The notes beneath the pieces are model-generated. The model saw nothing but the letters and a program-made list of their open reading frames with translations. It was not told the origin of the DNA and ran no database searches. Shown one piece after another: positions 24,258 to 34,890 of a stretch of 39,062 bases of DNA (its first letter is position 1; each line of letters starts with the position of its first letter). A program made the position numbers and the translations under genes. Source of the stretch: Deinococcus frigens DSM 12807 (GTDB lineage Bacteria > Deinococcota > Deinococci > Deinococcales > Deinococcaceae); contig NZ_JNIW01000035.1 of assembly GCF_000701425.1 (NCBI RefSeq), positions 1-39,062 on the forward strand, in the 5' to 3' direction.

Positions 24258-24836
24258 ATGCCCACTGTCCACGTCTTTGCCCGCGATCACATCAACACCG
24301 ACGAGATCATTCCCGCCCGCCACCTGACCACCGATGTGGAGGCCGAGCTGGCAAAATTTGCCATGGAGGACTACGACAAGACCTTTGTGAAGCGCGTCCA
24401 GCCCGGCGATATCGTGGTGGCCGGGGCCGACTTCGGCTGTGGCAGCAGCCGCGAACACGCCGTCTGGGCGCTGCGCGGCGCGGGCGTCAGCGCGGTGATC
24501 GCGCCTAACTTTGCGCGCATCTACTATCGCAACTCCATCAACAACGGCTTTCTGGCGCTGGAATGTGACGGTATCGTGGAGGCGTTCAATGATGGAGATG
24601 ACGCCGATCTGGACTTGCAGGCCGGTACCGTGACAAACACCCGTACCGGCCAGGCTTTGACCTTTGTTCCCGTGCCGCAATTCGCGCTGGACGTGCAGAA
24701 GGCGGGCGGCTGGCTGGAATACATGAAGGAACACGACGCCGCCGATCTGGAGGCCGAAACGCTGAAGGCAAAAAGCACCGAAGCCGGACACGGCCACCCC
24801 GGTGAGCGCCCCGAGGAGGAGAAGACCCATGCCTAA
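24258..24836 (+). CDS. leuD: 3-isopropylmalate dehydratase small subunit
   Basis: A 192-residue aconitase-swivel subunit. With LeuC it isomerises 2- to 3-isopropylmalate in leucine synthesis. Landmarks are '[13 protein letters not shown]', '[39 protein letters not shown]' and an acidic tail of about 30 residues after the domain. In archaeal/Thermus families the same fold serves as the homoaconitase small subunit in lysine synthesis, and the substrate loop after 'IIPAR' (here HLTT) separates them; I cannot decide it by eye, but overlap with leuB favours leucine. The ATG at 24258 follows AAAGGAG. leuC is not in the window. Confidence 0.88.
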   Translation: MPTVHVFARDHINTDEIIPARHLTTDVEAELAKFAMEDYDKTFVKRVQPGDIVVAGADFGCGSSREHAVWALRGAGVSAVIAPNFARIYYRNSINNGFLALECDGIVEAFNDGDDADLDLQAGTVTNTRTGQALTFVPVPQFALDVQKAGGWLEYMKEHDAADLEAETLKAKSTEAGHGHPGERPEEEKTHA

Positions 24837-25881
24837 GATCGTCACGTTGCCCGGCGACGGCATCGGCCCCGAAGTCACCGCCGCCGCCGTGGAAGTGCTG
24901 CGCGAGGTGGCCCCGGACCTGACGTTCGAGGAACATGCCATCGGAGGAATGGCCTACGAGGCGCACGGCGATCCCTTCCCGCAGCGAACCCGTGACGCGC
25001 TGGCCGACGCAGACGCCGTGCTGCTGGGAACCGTGGGCGGCGCGCAGAACAGCCCCTGGAACAGCCTGCCGCGTCCCATGCGCCCTGAGAGTGGCCTGCT
25101 CGCTCTCCGCAAGGCGCTGGGCTGCTACGCCAATATGCGCCCGGTGCGCGTGCAGCCTGGCCTGGAACACCTGTCGCCCCTGAAGCCCGAACTGGCGCGC
25201 GGCGTGGATATCCTGATCGTGCGTGAATTGCTGGGCGGCGTGTACTTTGACCAGGACCGCTCCCTGGACGGCGGCACCGCCTACAACACCATGCGTTACA
25301 CCACCCTGGAGGTGGAGCGCGTGGCGAGGATGGCGTTCTGGGCCGCCGAGCAGCGCAAGGGCCGCGTGACCAGTGTGGACAAGGCCAACGTGCTGGAGGT
25401 CAGCGAGCTGTGGCGGCGCGACGTGCAGGCGCTGCGGGACCGCAGTTACCGCAGCATCCATCTGAACCACGAATACGTGGACAGCGTCGCCATGCTGATC
25501 GTCTCCGATCCCAGCCGCTACGACGTGATCGTCACGGAAAACCTGTTCGGCGACATCCTGTCTGATCTGGCCGCCGTGATCCCCGGCAGCCTGGGCCTGA
25601 TGCCCAGCGCGTCCCTGGGCGACGGCGCGGGCCTGTTCGAGCCGATCCACGGCAGCGCCCCGGACATCGCCGGAAAGGGCATCGCCAACCCCGCCGCCGC
25701 GATTATGAGCGCAGCCATGCTGCTCCGGCACGGCCTGAAACGCAGCGACGCCGCCAACCAGATCGAGCGCGCCGTGGCGCTGGCCCTGCGCGAGGAACCC
25801 ACCCGCGATCTGGGCGGCAGGGCCGATACGAAGTCCTTCACGAATGCCGTGCTGGAGGCGATGGGTACGCCCGTCGGTTGA
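24829..25881 (+). CDS. leuB: 3-isopropylmalate dehydrogenase
   Basis: A 350-residue NAD-dependent beta-decarboxylating dehydrogenase, third step of leucine synthesis (3-isopropylmalate to 2-oxoisocaproate). It shows '[10 protein letters not shown]', the isopropylmalate-type '[24 protein letters not shown]', 'ELLGGVYF', '[13 protein letters not shown]', the metal-binding '[15 protein letters not shown]' and the NAD-binding '[21 protein letters not shown]'. The 'ESGLLALRK' helix marks it as LeuB and not the homoisocitrate enzyme that is also in this window (28826-29824). The ATG at 24829 overlaps the leuD end by 8 nt with GAGGAGGAG just upstream, so it is translationally coupled. Confidence 0.95.
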   Translation: MPKIVTLPGDGIGPEVTAAAVEVLREVAPDLTFEEHAIGGMAYEAHGDPFPQRTRDALADADAVLLGTVGGAQNSPWNSLPRPMRPESGLLALRKALGCYANMRPVRVQPGLEHLSPLKPELARGVDILIVRELLGGVYFDQDRSLDGGTAYNTMRYTTLEVERVARMAFWAAEQRKGRVTSVDKANVLEVSELWRRDVQALRDRSYRSIHLNHEYVDSVAMLIVSDPSRYDVIVTENLFGDILSDLAAVIPGSLGLMPSASLGDGAGLFEPIHGSAPDIAGKGIANPAAAIMSAAMLLRHGLKRSDAANQIERAVALALREEPTRDLGGRADTKSFTNAVLEAMGTPVG

Positions 25882-25960
25882 TCGAAGGTGGGTGGGTGGG
25901 GCGAGGCGCGCAATGGCCTCGCCTCTTTCTGTCTTCCACGGCACAGCGCCGCCCACACGC

Positions 25961-25966
25961 TATCCT
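25961..25966 (+). promoter_or_regulatory. -10 box TATCCT, 6 nt before the FAH-family ATG
   Basis: TATCCT, then GCCCGC, then ATG at 25973. The box separates this gene's promoter from the leuDB operon ending 91 bp before and supports the short start. Confidence 0.5.
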
Positions 25967-25972
25967 GCCCGC

Positions 25973-26725
25973 ATGCGACTGGTCAGAATGCAGCATAGCG
26001 GTGGGGCCTCCTGGGGAGAAGTGGACGGCGAGACGGTGCAGTTCACCGACGGCATGGGCGGGCCGCGCACAGGAGAGACGGCTCCGCTGGACATGGCGGC
26101 CCTGCTGCCCCCTGCCGAGCCGTCCAAGATCGTCTGCGTGGGCCGCAATTACCTGGACCACATCCGCGAGCTGGGCAACGACAAGGGAGACTTGCCCACA
26201 GAACCCGGCATCTTTTTAAAAGGCCCCAACACCCTGGCCGAGCCGGGCGGCACGGTGGACGCACCCGACTGGAGCAACAACTTCCACTTTGAAGGCGAGC
26301 TGGCGCTGGTGATCGGCACGCGGGCGCAGGGTCTGACGCCGGAGAACGCGCTGGCCGCCGTCGCCGGGTACACCTGCGGGCTGGACTTGACGGCGCGGGA
26401 CCGCCAGAAGACGGACCTGCAATGGTTCCGGGCCAAGGCGGCGGACCGCTTCTGCCCGTTGGGACCGTGGCTGGAAACCGAACTGGACCCGGCGGACCGG
26501 CGCGTGCAGACCCGCGTGAATGGCGAGTCCAAACAGGACAGCCGCACCAGCCTGATGATCTTTGATGTGCCCACGGTCCTGGCCTACGTGACCCGCTTCG
26601 TGACCCTGGAACCGGGCGACGTGGTGCTGACCGGCACGCCCTCGGGTGTCGGCCCCCTGAAGTCGGGCGACACGGTAGAGGTGGAGGTGGAGGGCATCGG
26701 GGTGCTGGTCACGCAGATCGGCTGA
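25973..26725 (+). CDS. Fumarylacetoacetate hydrolase family protein
   Basis: A 250-residue protein with the FAH catalytic fold. '[17 protein letters not shown]' and '[11 protein letters not shown]' open the domain; '[13 protein letters not shown]' carries the Glu metal ligands and '[13 protein letters not shown]' the Asp; 'FCPLGPW', '[18 protein letters not shown]' and '[18 protein letters not shown]' complete it. The family includes acylpyruvases, oxaloacetate decarboxylases and aromatic-catabolism hydrolases; the exact substrate cannot be read. Acylpyruvase/oxaloacetate activity is the usual guess for this single-domain type. The gene has its own -10 box (25961-25966). Confidence 0.9.
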   Translation: MRLVRMQHSGGASWGEVDGETVQFTDGMGGPRTGETAPLDMAALLPPAEPSKIVCVGRNYLDHIRELGNDKGDLPTEPGIFLKGPNTLAEPGGTVDAPDWSNNFHFEGELALVIGTRAQGLTPENALAAVAGYTCGLDLTARDRQKTDLQWFRAKAADRFCPLGPWLETELDPADRRVQTRVNGESKQDSRTSLMIFDVPTVLAYVTRFVTLEPGDVVLTGTPSGVGPLKSGDTVEVEVEGIGVLVTQIG

Positions 26726-26765
26726 GGCGCGGCCCTGATCCTGGGTATCCGCGCAGCCCAGGCGC

Positions 26766-26771
26766 TAGCCT
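26766..26771 (+). promoter_or_regulatory. -10 box TAGCCT deciding between two GTG starts
   Basis: TAGCCT is followed immediately by a GTG (26772) and, 6 nt later, by a second in-frame GTG (26778). The 6-nt gap seen at other genes favours 26778. Confidence 0.45.
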
Positions 26772-26777
26772 GTGCGC

Positions 26778-27962
<1,185 letters not shown>

Positions 27963-27992
27963 ACCCAGGCCAGAGAACTTGGGCCATGAAAA

Positions 27993-28742
27993 TCAGGGCA
28001 GCGGCAGCCGGGTGGGAAGTGGGGCTAAAAAGTCGGGTCCCAGCGGTTTTATTCCTGCTCTCATGGGCTGGAGAGATGTGGGCCTGCACCCCTTTGCGCC
28101 CGATTCATCTGCCTTGAAGGCAGGCGTTCCTCCCGGCAAGACCCAGATTTTGTAGTGCCGCATGGCCCCCTTCTTGCTCGATGAGTCCGGTTCACAGCGG
28201 TCATTTACGGTCAGAAAGCGGTACGGCGTCGTGGGCAGCCCTCCGGGAGCCACCCGCCGGAAGTCCCAGACGGTCAGCCACGCCTCGCCGCTGCCCGCGT
28301 CCGCGAAGTTTTCCAGCATAGCCAGTTCGCGCAGGCCGTCGCGGTTCACGTCCAGCACGCTGTAGACCTCGCTGATCGCGCTGCCCCTAAAAGTCAGATG
28401 CAGCGCGGGCTGCCCGGCCCGCATGATGAGCAGGCCCAGCGTGTTGCCCATGAACAGTTCGCAGGCCCGGTAGACCAGCGCCGTTTCCTGCGTGCCAGCC
28501 CTCAGAAATGGCCCCGGCGCACGCCCGATCAGCTCTGGGCCGGAAGGTAAGGTTTCGCCAGGGCAGGCCCCCAGCACCGCCGCCGCCCGCCCGATCAACA
28601 CGCGTTCCTGGGCCGTGGCCTGGGGTGGCGTGACCGTCAGCGCCTCGCTGTACAGGACGCGCCAGGTCACCTGTGCCTGTGCGCCGCCGCCCAGCAGAAG
28701 ATAGGAGGCTAGACCCACCGCCGCTCTGTTTGGAAGTTTCAT
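27993..28742 (-). CDS. Secreted protein of unknown function
   Basis: A 249-residue protein with a signal peptide (about 1-24, 'AAVGLASYLLLGGGAQAQ'). The middle contains 'YSVLDVNRDGLRELAMLENF', an Asp-rich calcium-type loop as in FG-GAP/EF-hand-like repeats. There are four to five Cys residues ('GACPGE', 'YRACELF', 'NDRCEPDS', 'AKGCRPT') that could form disulfides outside the cytoplasm. No family recognised. The ATG at 28742 is 5 nt after TACGCT. It converges with the PLP-enzyme gene, with no clear terminator between. Confidence 0.8.
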   Translation of the reverse strand: MKLPNRAAVGLASYLLLGGGAQAQVTWRVLYSEALTVTPPQATAQERVLIGRAAAVLGACPGETLPSGPELIGRAPGPFLRAGTQETALVYRACELFMGNTLGLLIMRAGQPALHLTFRGSAISEVYSVLDVNRDGLRELAMLENFADAGSGEAWLTVWDFRRVAPGGLPTTPYRFLTVNDRCEPDSSSKKGAMRHYKIWVLPGGTPAFKADESGAKGCRPTSLQPMRAGIKPLGPDFLAPLPTRLPLP

Positions 28743-28825
28743 GGTCCAGCGTAACAGCCTAGGGCCGCGTGACGAAGAGAGGCCAGCGGCGCGTGGTCCT
28801 GACCTTCCGGTGTGCTCTGAGCGGG

Positions 28826-29824
28826 CTACAGCGCCGCGATCACCGCGTCCGTGAATTCGTTCGTTCCCGCCGTGCCGTCCAGATCGCGGGTGCGTGGGCC
28901 TTCGGTCAGCACCTTGTTCACGGCGTTGTCGATGCGCCGCGCCGTGTCGTGATCGCCCAGCTCATCGAGCATCAGCACGGCGGCCAGCATGGTGGCGGTG
29001 GGGTTGCTGACGCCCTGTCCGGCGATGTCGGGGGCGCTGCCGTGGACCGACTCGAAGATACCGAACTTGTCGCCCACGTTGCCGCTGGCCGCGATGCCCA
29101 GTCCGCCCACCAGTCCGGCGGCCAGATCGCTCAGGATGTCGCCGAACATGTTGGTCATCACCAGCACGTCGAACTGGCGCGGATTACGGACCAGTTGCAT
29201 GGCGGCGTTGTCCACGATCATGGTGCTGGTGTTCAGGCCCTCCACCGTCTTGGTGTGGTCCAGAATGGTGTTCAGGAACAGGCCCTGCGTGACGGGCAGC
29301 ACATTCGCCTTGTGCACCACGGTCAGCCGCTTGTCGCGTTTCATGGCCAGAGCGGCGGCGTACTTGCCGATGCGCAGGCTGGCCTCGCCGGTGATCACGG
29401 TGTCGGCAATGGCGGTGTCGCCGTAGCGCCGCTCCTGCTCCACGTACAGGCCCTGGGTGTTCTCGCGCACGATGACCAGATCCACGTTCTCGTATGCGCC
29501 GGGGACCGGGCGGGTCTTGGTGGGCCGCACGTTGGCGTACAGGCCGTACTTCTGGCGCAGGTGGCGGATCGCGCCGGAAAAGCCGGGGGGTTTCTCGCCG
29601 CTGGGGCTGGTGGCCGCGCCGAACAGGGTAGCGTCGGTGTGTTCCACCGCTTCGTAGGTGGCCTGCGGGACGCTGGTGCCGTGGTCCAGGTAGTACTCGT
29701 ATCCGGCCTCGGCGTCCACGTACTCGGCATCGAAGCCTGCGGCGTCCAGCACGCGGCGGGTGGCGGGGATGACTTCGTGGCCGATGCCATCGCCCTCGAT
29801 AGAACAGATGCGGTATTTCGCCAT
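28826..29824 (-). CDS. Homoisocitrate dehydrogenase
   Basis: A 332-residue beta-decarboxylating dehydrogenase of the alpha-aminoadipate lysine pathway: homoisocitrate to 2-oxoadipate with NAD. Compared from memory with the Thermus thermophilus enzyme it matches at '[18 protein letters not shown]', '[10 protein letters not shown]', '[26 protein letters not shown]', '[28 protein letters not shown]', '[13 protein letters not shown]', '[19 protein letters not shown]' and '[20 protein letters not shown]'. Arg87 corresponds to Thermus Arg85, known for substrate recognition. The ATG at 29824 is 7 nt after TAGACT. It stands apart from other lysine genes. Isocitrate or isopropylmalate activity is a less likely alternative. 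Confidence 0.92.
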   Translation of the reverse strand: MAKYRICSIEGDGIGHEVIPATRRVLDAAGFDAEYVDAEAGYEYYLDHGTSVPQATYEAVEHTDATLFGAATSPSGEKPPGFSGAIRHLRQKYGLYANVRPTKTRPVPGAYENVDLVIVRENTQGLYVEQERRYGDTAIADTVITGEASLRIGKYAAALAMKRDKRLTVVHKANVLPVTQGLFLNTILDHTKTVEGLNTSTMIVDNAAMQLVRNPRQFDVLVMTNMFGDILSDLAAGLVGGLGIAASGNVGDKFGIFESVHGSAPDIAGQGVSNPTATMLAAVLMLDELGDHDTARRIDNAVNKVLTEGPRTRDLDGTAGTNEFTDAVIAAL

Positions 29825-29908
29825 AATTTGCAGTCTAGTTCAGTGGCTGGTCTGCGGAGGCGTTACCGGGCGTGTGACGGAGTGGGCAGCCGCCTGACCC
29901 GGCAGCGC

Positions 29909-30898
29909 CTACGGTCCGTCTTCGACAACCGCCTGCGCCAGTTCCCGCGCCAGCAGCGGCCCCAGCAAGAAGCCCTTGCTGCTCAGGCCCGACAGGTGCC
30001 ACACGCCGTATTCGTCCTGCCCGGTCCGCAACCCGGACAGGCGCGAACCCGTCCAGCGCCCGGTGACGTTCACGCCGCTCAGGTCTGCCAGCGCCTCGCC
30101 CTTGCCCAGCAACCAGCTGTGCGAGGCCAGCGGCAGCGCCGGTTCCTGCCACCCCTGCGCCGGGGTTTCATACGTTGCTCCCAGCACGCCGCCGCCCGCC
30201 GAGGGAGCCAGATATGCGCCGAAACTGAGCGGCACAGCGGTGGCCGCCTGGTCCAGCGTCAGCAGTGTGCCCATGCGGTGGGTGCGGTGCTCGCCCGCCC
30301 AGCTTGAGCCGATGGAGCCGCCGCAATGGATGACGGCCTGGCAGGTGGGGAAGAGGGAAATGGAGCCGTCTGCGTCCCGCACCTCTACCGAGCGCGCCGT
30401 CCATGCTGAGGCCCGCCCCCGGATCATCCGCGCTCCCGAAGCCTCCAGCAAAGCCTGCGTGAGGGCCGCGCCGTCCACCCAGCCGCCTTCCGGCAGCCAC
30501 AGGGCATGTGCCCAGCCGGGGGACAGCGGCACGGGAAGCTCATCCCTGGTCAGCCAGCGGTGGGCCAGTCCAGGCGCAAGATTGCGCTCGAAGCGGGTGC
30601 GGGCCTTGTCGTCTGGAACAGGCCGCAGCATGCCCGTCTGACCGTGTGGGAGGTGGTGGCCTGCCGCCTTCAGTTCGCGCAGCAATTCCCAGGTCAGCGC
30701 CATGCCTTCCAGCGCCCGCGCGTCTACACCGCCCGACTGTCCGCGCACCGGGTTGATGAGGGCGGACGGCACCGAACTGGAGGCGTGAATGCCCGCGTCG
30801 ATCACCGTGACCTGCGCGCCCAGTCTGGACAGGAAGTAGGCGACGCTTGCGCCCGCGACGCCTGCGCCGATGACGAGGGCGGTCTGTGGGCGGCTCAA
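29909..30898 (-). CDS. MnmC-type FAD oxidoreductase, separate from MnmD
   Basis: A 329-residue FAD-dependent oxidoreductase of the DAO superfamily: '[30 protein letters not shown]' (dinucleotide fold), '[12 protein letters not shown]', '[22 protein letters not shown]', 'VIHCGGSIG', 'GATYETP' and, at the end, 'SRLSGLRTG...[20 protein letters not shown]'. The last block and '[12 protein letters not shown]' align by eye with the C-terminal half of E. coli MnmC, which removes the carboxymethyl group from cmnm5s2U in tRNA. It directly follows mnmD; the TTG at 30898 overlaps the mnmD stop as TTGA. An in-frame ATG at 30937 would give 13 more residues. Glycine-oxidase-type function is the alternative if it were not for the neighbour. 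Confidence 0.8.
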   Translation of the reverse strand: MSRPQTALVIGAGVAGASVAYFLSRLGAQVTVIDAGIHASSSVPSALINPVRGQSGGVDARALEGMALTWELLRELKAAGHHLPHGQTGMLRPVPDDKARTRFERNLAPGLAHRWLTRDELPVPLSPGWAHALWLPEGGWVDGAALTQALLEASGARMIRGRASAWTARSVEVRDADGSISLFPTCQAVIHCGGSIGSSWAGEHRTHRMGTLLTLDQAATAVPLSFGAYLAPSAGGGVLGATYETPAQGWQEPALPLASHSWLLGKGEALADLSGVNVTGRWTGSRLSGLRTGQDEYGVWHLSGLSSKGFLLGPLLARELAQAVVEDGP

Positions 30899-31587
30899 GG
30901 CGAGAGGCTCCGCCCGTCCCGCACTGCCCGCAGGCATTCCCGCTTGCCCGGCGCTCCCAGTCTGCGTTCCACCGTCAATCCCGCCGCTGCCAGGGCACGG
31001 CGCACATGCCCGGCAGCGCTGTAGGTGGCCAGCACACCGCCCGGAGCGAGGGTTCCGGACAGCCTGGCCACAAATTCTGGCGTCCAGACCTCCGGGTTGC
31101 GGGTGGGCGAGAAGCCGTCCAGATACAGCGCGGTGGCCCAGTGCTGCGGCAAATCGGCAGTGAGGACATCGGTGAAATGGACGGTCAGGCGCACGTTTTC
31201 AGCCTCGATGTGCAGGGGCGCGTGCGGCCAGCGGTTCAGGAGCTGTCGCCACGCCGGATGCTCTGCGCCCACCTGACCCTCCGAGACCTCGCGCAGCCAG
31301 TTTGCCGGGGCGGGGTCAAACTCGTAGGCGACGTAGTCCAGCCGCACATTCCGCGCCGCCGCGTCCGTCAGCGTGGCGCGGAAGTTGACACCCAGGCCAA
31401 AGCCGATTTCCAGCACGCGGGGTGCTGGGTGCTGGTGGGTCCGCGTTCCCTCCAAAAAGACATGCCGCGCCTGGGTGTGCGCGCCGTGCCGCGACCCATA
31501 CGCCTCGCCAAAGCGCGGGCTGTGGGCCGTGCGCGAGCCGTCGGGCGTCTCGATGATCTGGGGTGATCGGCAAGGCGGCTGGGACAT
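30895..31587 (-). CDS. mnmD: tRNA (nm5s2U34) methyltransferase MnmD
   Basis: A 230-residue SAM methyltransferase of the DUF752/Methyltransf_30 family, equal to the N-terminal half of E. coli MnmC; it methylates nm5s2U34 to mnm5s2U34. Seen are '[23 protein letters not shown]', '[13 protein letters not shown]', '[51 protein letters not shown]' in outline, and '[11 protein letters not shown]'. The ATG at 31587 is preceded by TATTCT at 8 nt, and the upstream part of the open frame is rejected on that ground. Its stop overlaps the oxidoreductase start. The gene is divergent from the lipoprotein gene at 31711. Confidence 0.92.
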   Translation of the reverse strand: MSQPPCRSPQIIETPDGSRTAHSPRFGEAYGSRHGAHTQARHVFLEGTRTHQHPAPRVLEIGFGLGVNFRATLTDAAARNVRLDYVAYEFDPAPANWLREVSEGQVGAEHPAWRQLLNRWPHAPLHIEAENVRLTVHFTDVLTADLPQHWATALYLDGFSPTRNPEVWTPEFVARLSGTLAPGGVLATYSAAGHVRRALAAAGLTVERRLGAPGKRECLRAVRDGRSLSP

Positions 31588-31710
31588 CGGAAAAGAGAAT
31601 AGTGCAAGCACACGTGGCGCAGGCCACCAGTTTGGTGGGCGGGTGAACCGAGCAAAAAGAACGATCTCACACATTTGACTGCATACGGCGCATTAGAATT
31701 CTGAGATTTT

Positions 31711-34182
31711 ATGAAGAGACTCTTACGCCCTCCCGCGTTTCTCGGCCTGAGCGTCCTCCTCGCTGCCTGTGGCGGCGGCGACGGCGGCACGCCCAACCCT
31801 CCACCCCTTTCCAAGTTCGCCCTGACCGTCAGCGTCGCGGGTGTGCCCAGTGCCCCGGTCAAGGTTGTCAACGTGGGCAGCAAGGTCACCCTCTTCGACG
31901 GCCCCCTGACCGGCAGCAAGACGTTCGGTGACCTGGCTGCCGGAAGCGTGTTGAGCGTTGAAGGCGGCGTGTTGAACGGCTTTTTAAAGCCTGCCGCCCA
32001 GACCGTCACGCTGGACAGCGATAAGAGCGTCACGTTGGAGTACAAGGCGTCCACTCCGGCTGGGACCCTGGTCAGTGACACTGCTGTTTCAGGCCGAGTG
32101 GTGGGAACCGATTTACAGATTGACAGTGCCAATCCGGCGTATTTTCGTGATCCCTTTAGTGGCATATTCAAGCTCAAAGACAATGTTTTGAACATCGATC
32201 TGTCGGATTTCGTACCTGATCCCAGAAGCCTCTACCAGGAATTCCGCAACTCCAATTGCACCGGAAACGTCAGCAATCCCCTGGCCCTGAGCCGATCCAA
32301 CTATGGATTCCTGGCGTTCAGCGCGCAGGGCGACATGCTCGGTTATCTGGAGGAGGCGGTCATCAGCGGTCCAGACGCCACACTTCCTGATCCCCTAATT
32401 TACCGGACCTATGCCGACCGCGTGTTCAATTTCAAGGGTACGTGTACCTTTCAGGCCGGTGACGGAACAACCTATACGGAAAACTATGACATCAGCTTGG
32501 TCAAAGGCTGGAATACCCTGGTCGCTGGGCGTGGCTCGAATAGTGCGACCGTTCGTAACGCCGCGCCCGGCAACCGTGTAGAACTGAGATTTGAGCCTCT
32601 TAAACCCAGCGTGTTTGTCTCGCTGGACACGTCCCCACTCGAGTTCAGAACGAACGACACCGTGACAGTGAATGCCCGCCTCATCCAAATTGGCGACTAC
32701 TCAGGCACCGTCACGCTGTCCACGGACCTGCCGGGCCTGACTGTTGAACCGTCCAGCGTGACGCTCAAGCCTCTGCCCAGAACCTCGGCTCAGGGCGTTT
32801 CGGGGCAGAATGTACAGCCGCAGTCCCTGAGCACCAAATTGACTTTCAGGTACGCGGGAGCGCAACGGCAGCTCTACAACCAGTTCGTTCAAGTGCTGGT
32901 CAAGACTCCGGCGGGTCAGCAGGTGGGCGACGGCAGCGTCTTCGTGACCATCAATAAACCTGAATTCGGCATCTTCACGAGTCTGCCCACCGAACGCCTC
33001 AGCGTCTTTGCCGGCGAGCAGAGCGTGGTTCCCGTCGGGACCACCTCCATGACTGGCTTCACTGATCCGATCACCGTGACGCTCGAAAATGCGCCCGCTG
33101 GCATCACCGCAACGCCCACCACCGGCCAGGTGAATACGCAAATCAATCTGCCCCTGACGGTCGCGGCGAATGTCGTCCCTGGCAGTTATGACGTGACCCT
33201 GGTGGGAACCTCCGGCTCGCAGGTCCGGCGAACTACGCTTAAACTCCAGGTCCAGCCCAGGCGCGTTGCCCTGGGCCAGGTTGCGGTCACCTTCATGACC
33301 CTGGCCCCGAACGGCGATCTGTGGGGCGCGCAGGGAAGCCGGGTGATCCAGATTCGTGGTGAGCAGGTCGTCGGCACACACGAGCTTCCAGCGTCTGCCA
33401 CGGCCAAGCGTATCCAGACTGGACCCGACGGCAGCATCTGGGTCGCGACGGTCGAGGGTCAACTGTACCGCAAGGGCGCAGACCAGGCGCAAAAATTTAG
33501 CAGTGTCACTGCCCGGATTTTCTCGCCTGGCGTCCCGTTTGGCATCGACAGGCAGGGCCGGGCATGGGTGATGGCTTTTGACGGCTTCAACGTGCCCGCG
33601 CTGCACCGCATCAATCCATCGACCAATGAAGACACCGTGATCGCCACGGTCAAGCCAGCGAATTCCGCTGTTCCAGTTGCGAATGACAGCGTCGGTGAGA
33701 ACATCGTGTTTCCGGCGGCGGACGGCACACTGGTCAAGGTCAACACCACGGCGGGAACCAGTGTGGCCAGCGCGGCTGCACTCCTTTCCTCTGAAGAAAT
33801 GGGCAATCAGGTGAGTGTGCTGTCAATCGCCCAGGACCGGCAGGGAAAGCTGTGGGGAACAGTTGGAGGATACAGGACGATTTCTTTCAGGCAAATTGAT
33901 CTCCAGAACCTGACCTTCAGCCCGGCGGTGACATTTGGCGAGGTTTCTTTCAGCAGCTATTCACAGGTACAGAGCGTCGTTGAAAACGCCCAGACTGCAT
34001 GGCTGGCCGAGGGCGGTGCCCTGCATCAGTTCAACCTAGGGGACCGGACGCGGAAGACGGTCTTTCTGGGAAGTGACGACGTCATTAATTTTCTGAGCAT
34101 TGCGCCGAAGGTTGGGATAGCCTACGGCTTCAAATCCCGGTATGACACGACGGGTCAGCAGTATCTGGTCTATAGCCGGTAG
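31711..34182 (+). CDS. Large lipoprotein with Ig-like and propeller-like regions
   Basis: An 823-residue exported lipoprotein. The signal peptide ends in a lipobox LLAAC with the Cys at residue 20, followed by a Gly/Pro-rich spacer. Residues about 30-110 look like a bacterial beta-sandwich ('VPSAPVKVVNVGSKVTLFDG...GFLKPAAQTVTL'). Residues about 285-510 hold two or three beta-sandwich-like segments with 'GDYSGTVTLSTDLPGLTVEPSSVTL' style strands. From about 520 a propeller-like series 'APNGDLWGA', 'GPDGSIWVA', 'DRQGRAWVM' and 'DRQGKLWGT' resembles virginiamycin-lyase/Vgb-type blades. It is a cell-surface protein of unknown role. TAGAAT at 31694-31699 may be the -10 box. Codon use is less GC-rich from 32080 to 32560, perhaps an acquired segment. 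Confidence 0.8.
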   Translation: MKRLLRPPAFLGLSVLLAACGGGDGGTPNPPPLSKFALTVSVAGVPSAPVKVVNVGSKVTLFDGPLTGSKTFGDLAAGSVLSVEGGVLNGFLKPAAQTVTLDSDKSVTLEYKASTPAGTLVSDTAVSGRVVGTDLQIDSANPAYFRDPFSGIFKLKDNVLNIDLSDFVPDPRSLYQEFRNSNCTGNVSNPLALSRSNYGFLAFSAQGDMLGYLEEAVISGPDATLPDPLIYRTYADRVFNFKGTCTFQAGDGTTYTENYDISLVKGWNTLVAGRGSNSATVRNAAPGNRVELRFEPLKPSVFVSLDTSPLEFRTNDTVTVNARLIQIGDYSGTVTLSTDLPGLTVEPSSVTLKPLPRTSAQGVSGQNVQPQSLSTKLTFRYAGAQRQLYNQFVQVLVKTPAGQQVGDGSVFVTINKPEFGIFTSLPTERLSVFAGEQSVVPVGTTSMTGFTDPITVTLENAPAGITATPTTGQVNTQINLPLTVAANVVPGSYDVTLVGTSGSQVRRTTLKLQVQPRRVALGQVAVTFMTLAPNGDLWGAQGSRVIQIRGEQVVGTHELPASATAKRIQTGPDGSIWVATVEGQLYRKGADQAQKFSSVTARIFSPGVPFGIDRQGRAWVMAFDGFNVPALHRINPSTNEDTVIATVKPANSAVPVANDSVGENIVFPAADGTLVKVNTTAGTSVASAAALLSSEEMGNQVSVLSIAQDRQGKLWGTVGGYRTISFRQIDLQNLTFSPAVTFGEVSFSSYSQVQSVVENAQTAWLAEGGALHQFNLGDRTRKTVFLGSDDVINFLSIAPKVGIAYGFKSRYDTTGQQYLVYSR

Positions 34183-34228
34183 CCCACTGGAGTGAACTCG
34201 CTTGAGGACCCGGCCCAACCCCCTCAAC

Positions 34229-34271
34229 TGGGCGAACCGCTTTTCCAGATGTGGAGGAAGCGGTTCGCCCA
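34229..34271. repeat. Perfect 14-bp inverted repeat between convergent genes
   Basis: TGGGCGAACCGCTT (34229-34242) and AAGCGGTTCGCCCA (34258-34271) are perfect inverted repeats with a 15-nt spacer. It lies 46 bp after the lipoprotein stop and 23 bp before the stop of the opposing gene. Neither side has a T-run. It may still be a termination or 3'-end stabilising hairpin. Confidence 0.8.
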
Positions 34272-34294
34272 ACATAGACTGGAGCAAGCGGTGC

Positions 34295-34621
34295 TCAGTC
34301 CAGTTCCATATCGATCAGCGGCGGGTTTTCTTTCCCGTCCTTTCCCCCCGCCCGCACGTCGGGAATGGCCACCTTTGTGCTGCGGTCCATCTCCCTGGGC
34401 GGCTGCCCGGGCTTGACCCAGCGGGTGCCGGGGCCAGCGGGACCAGCGGCGGGGGACGGGGCCACCGGGTACGCGGCCAGGCGGGCGGCGCGCAGGATCG
34501 AGTCCAGCTCCGGCGAGGTCAGCAGCCCCTTGCTCTCCAGGGTGCTCAGCAGGCCCAGCACCAGTTTGCGGGTGAACTCGGCCTCCTGTTCGGGGGTCTT
34601 GAAGGGCTTGGCATCAGTCAT
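34295..34621 (-). CDS. Small conserved-type protein of unknown function
   Basis: A 108-residue protein. The N-terminal half is helical and charged ('PEQEAEFTRKLVLGLLSTLESKGLLTSPELDSILRAARLAAYP'); the rest is Pro/Gly-rich and ends with an acidic tail. I recognise no family, and no signal or membrane helix is seen. Support for a gene comes from a TACTCT box 7 nt before the ATG at 34621, GC-rich codon use, and the shared hairpin at its 3' side. The adjacent divergent genes are sdhCDAB, but no link is implied. Confidence 0.75.
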   Translation of the reverse strand: MTDAKPFKTPEQEAEFTRKLVLGLLSTLESKGLLTSPELDSILRAARLAAYPVAPSPAAGPAGPGTRWVKPGQPPREMDRSTKVAIPDVRAGGKDGKENPPLIDMELD

Positions 34622-34890
34622 GGGGTGCAGAGTAGCGCGTGTGGGCGGCTCCCGGAAAGCGCCCCGAACGTGCCGTTGCCCCCTGCCGGGTGACAGGAGC
34701 GCCGGACGGTGCCAGGCCAGCCCGGGGCATCAGCGCCACAGGCGGGTGTTATCCTGACGGGGTTGCAAATTACCACGCCGGAACGGTCACGATGGTTACC
34801 CACACGGCGAAATACCTGCTTTAAAATACGGCCTGAGAAGAAGTCCAGAGCCGCGTGCGAAGGGTTTGCGGGTGACCTGGGGAGGAACGA
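34622..34890 (+). promoter_or_regulatory. Upstream region of sdhCDAB
   Basis: No gene is seen in these 269 bp. TAAAAT at 34822-34827 is the best -10 candidate; TTACCC at 34796-34801 is 20 bp upstream, too far for a normal -35. A ribosome site GGAGG occurs at about 34880-34884, 6 nt before the sdhC ATG, so this operon has a normal leader of about 57 nt. Confidence 0.4.

Noticed and set aside
28769..30307. A 512-codon plus-strand frame over homoisocitrate dehydrogenase and the FAD oxidoreductase
   Set aside because: It is the mirror of two conserved enzymes on the minus strand and shows no family motif.
31675..31699. TTGACT plus TAGAAT as a full promoter of the large lipoprotein gene
   Set aside because: The spacer is only 13 bp, too short; the TAGAAT alone remains a candidate -10.
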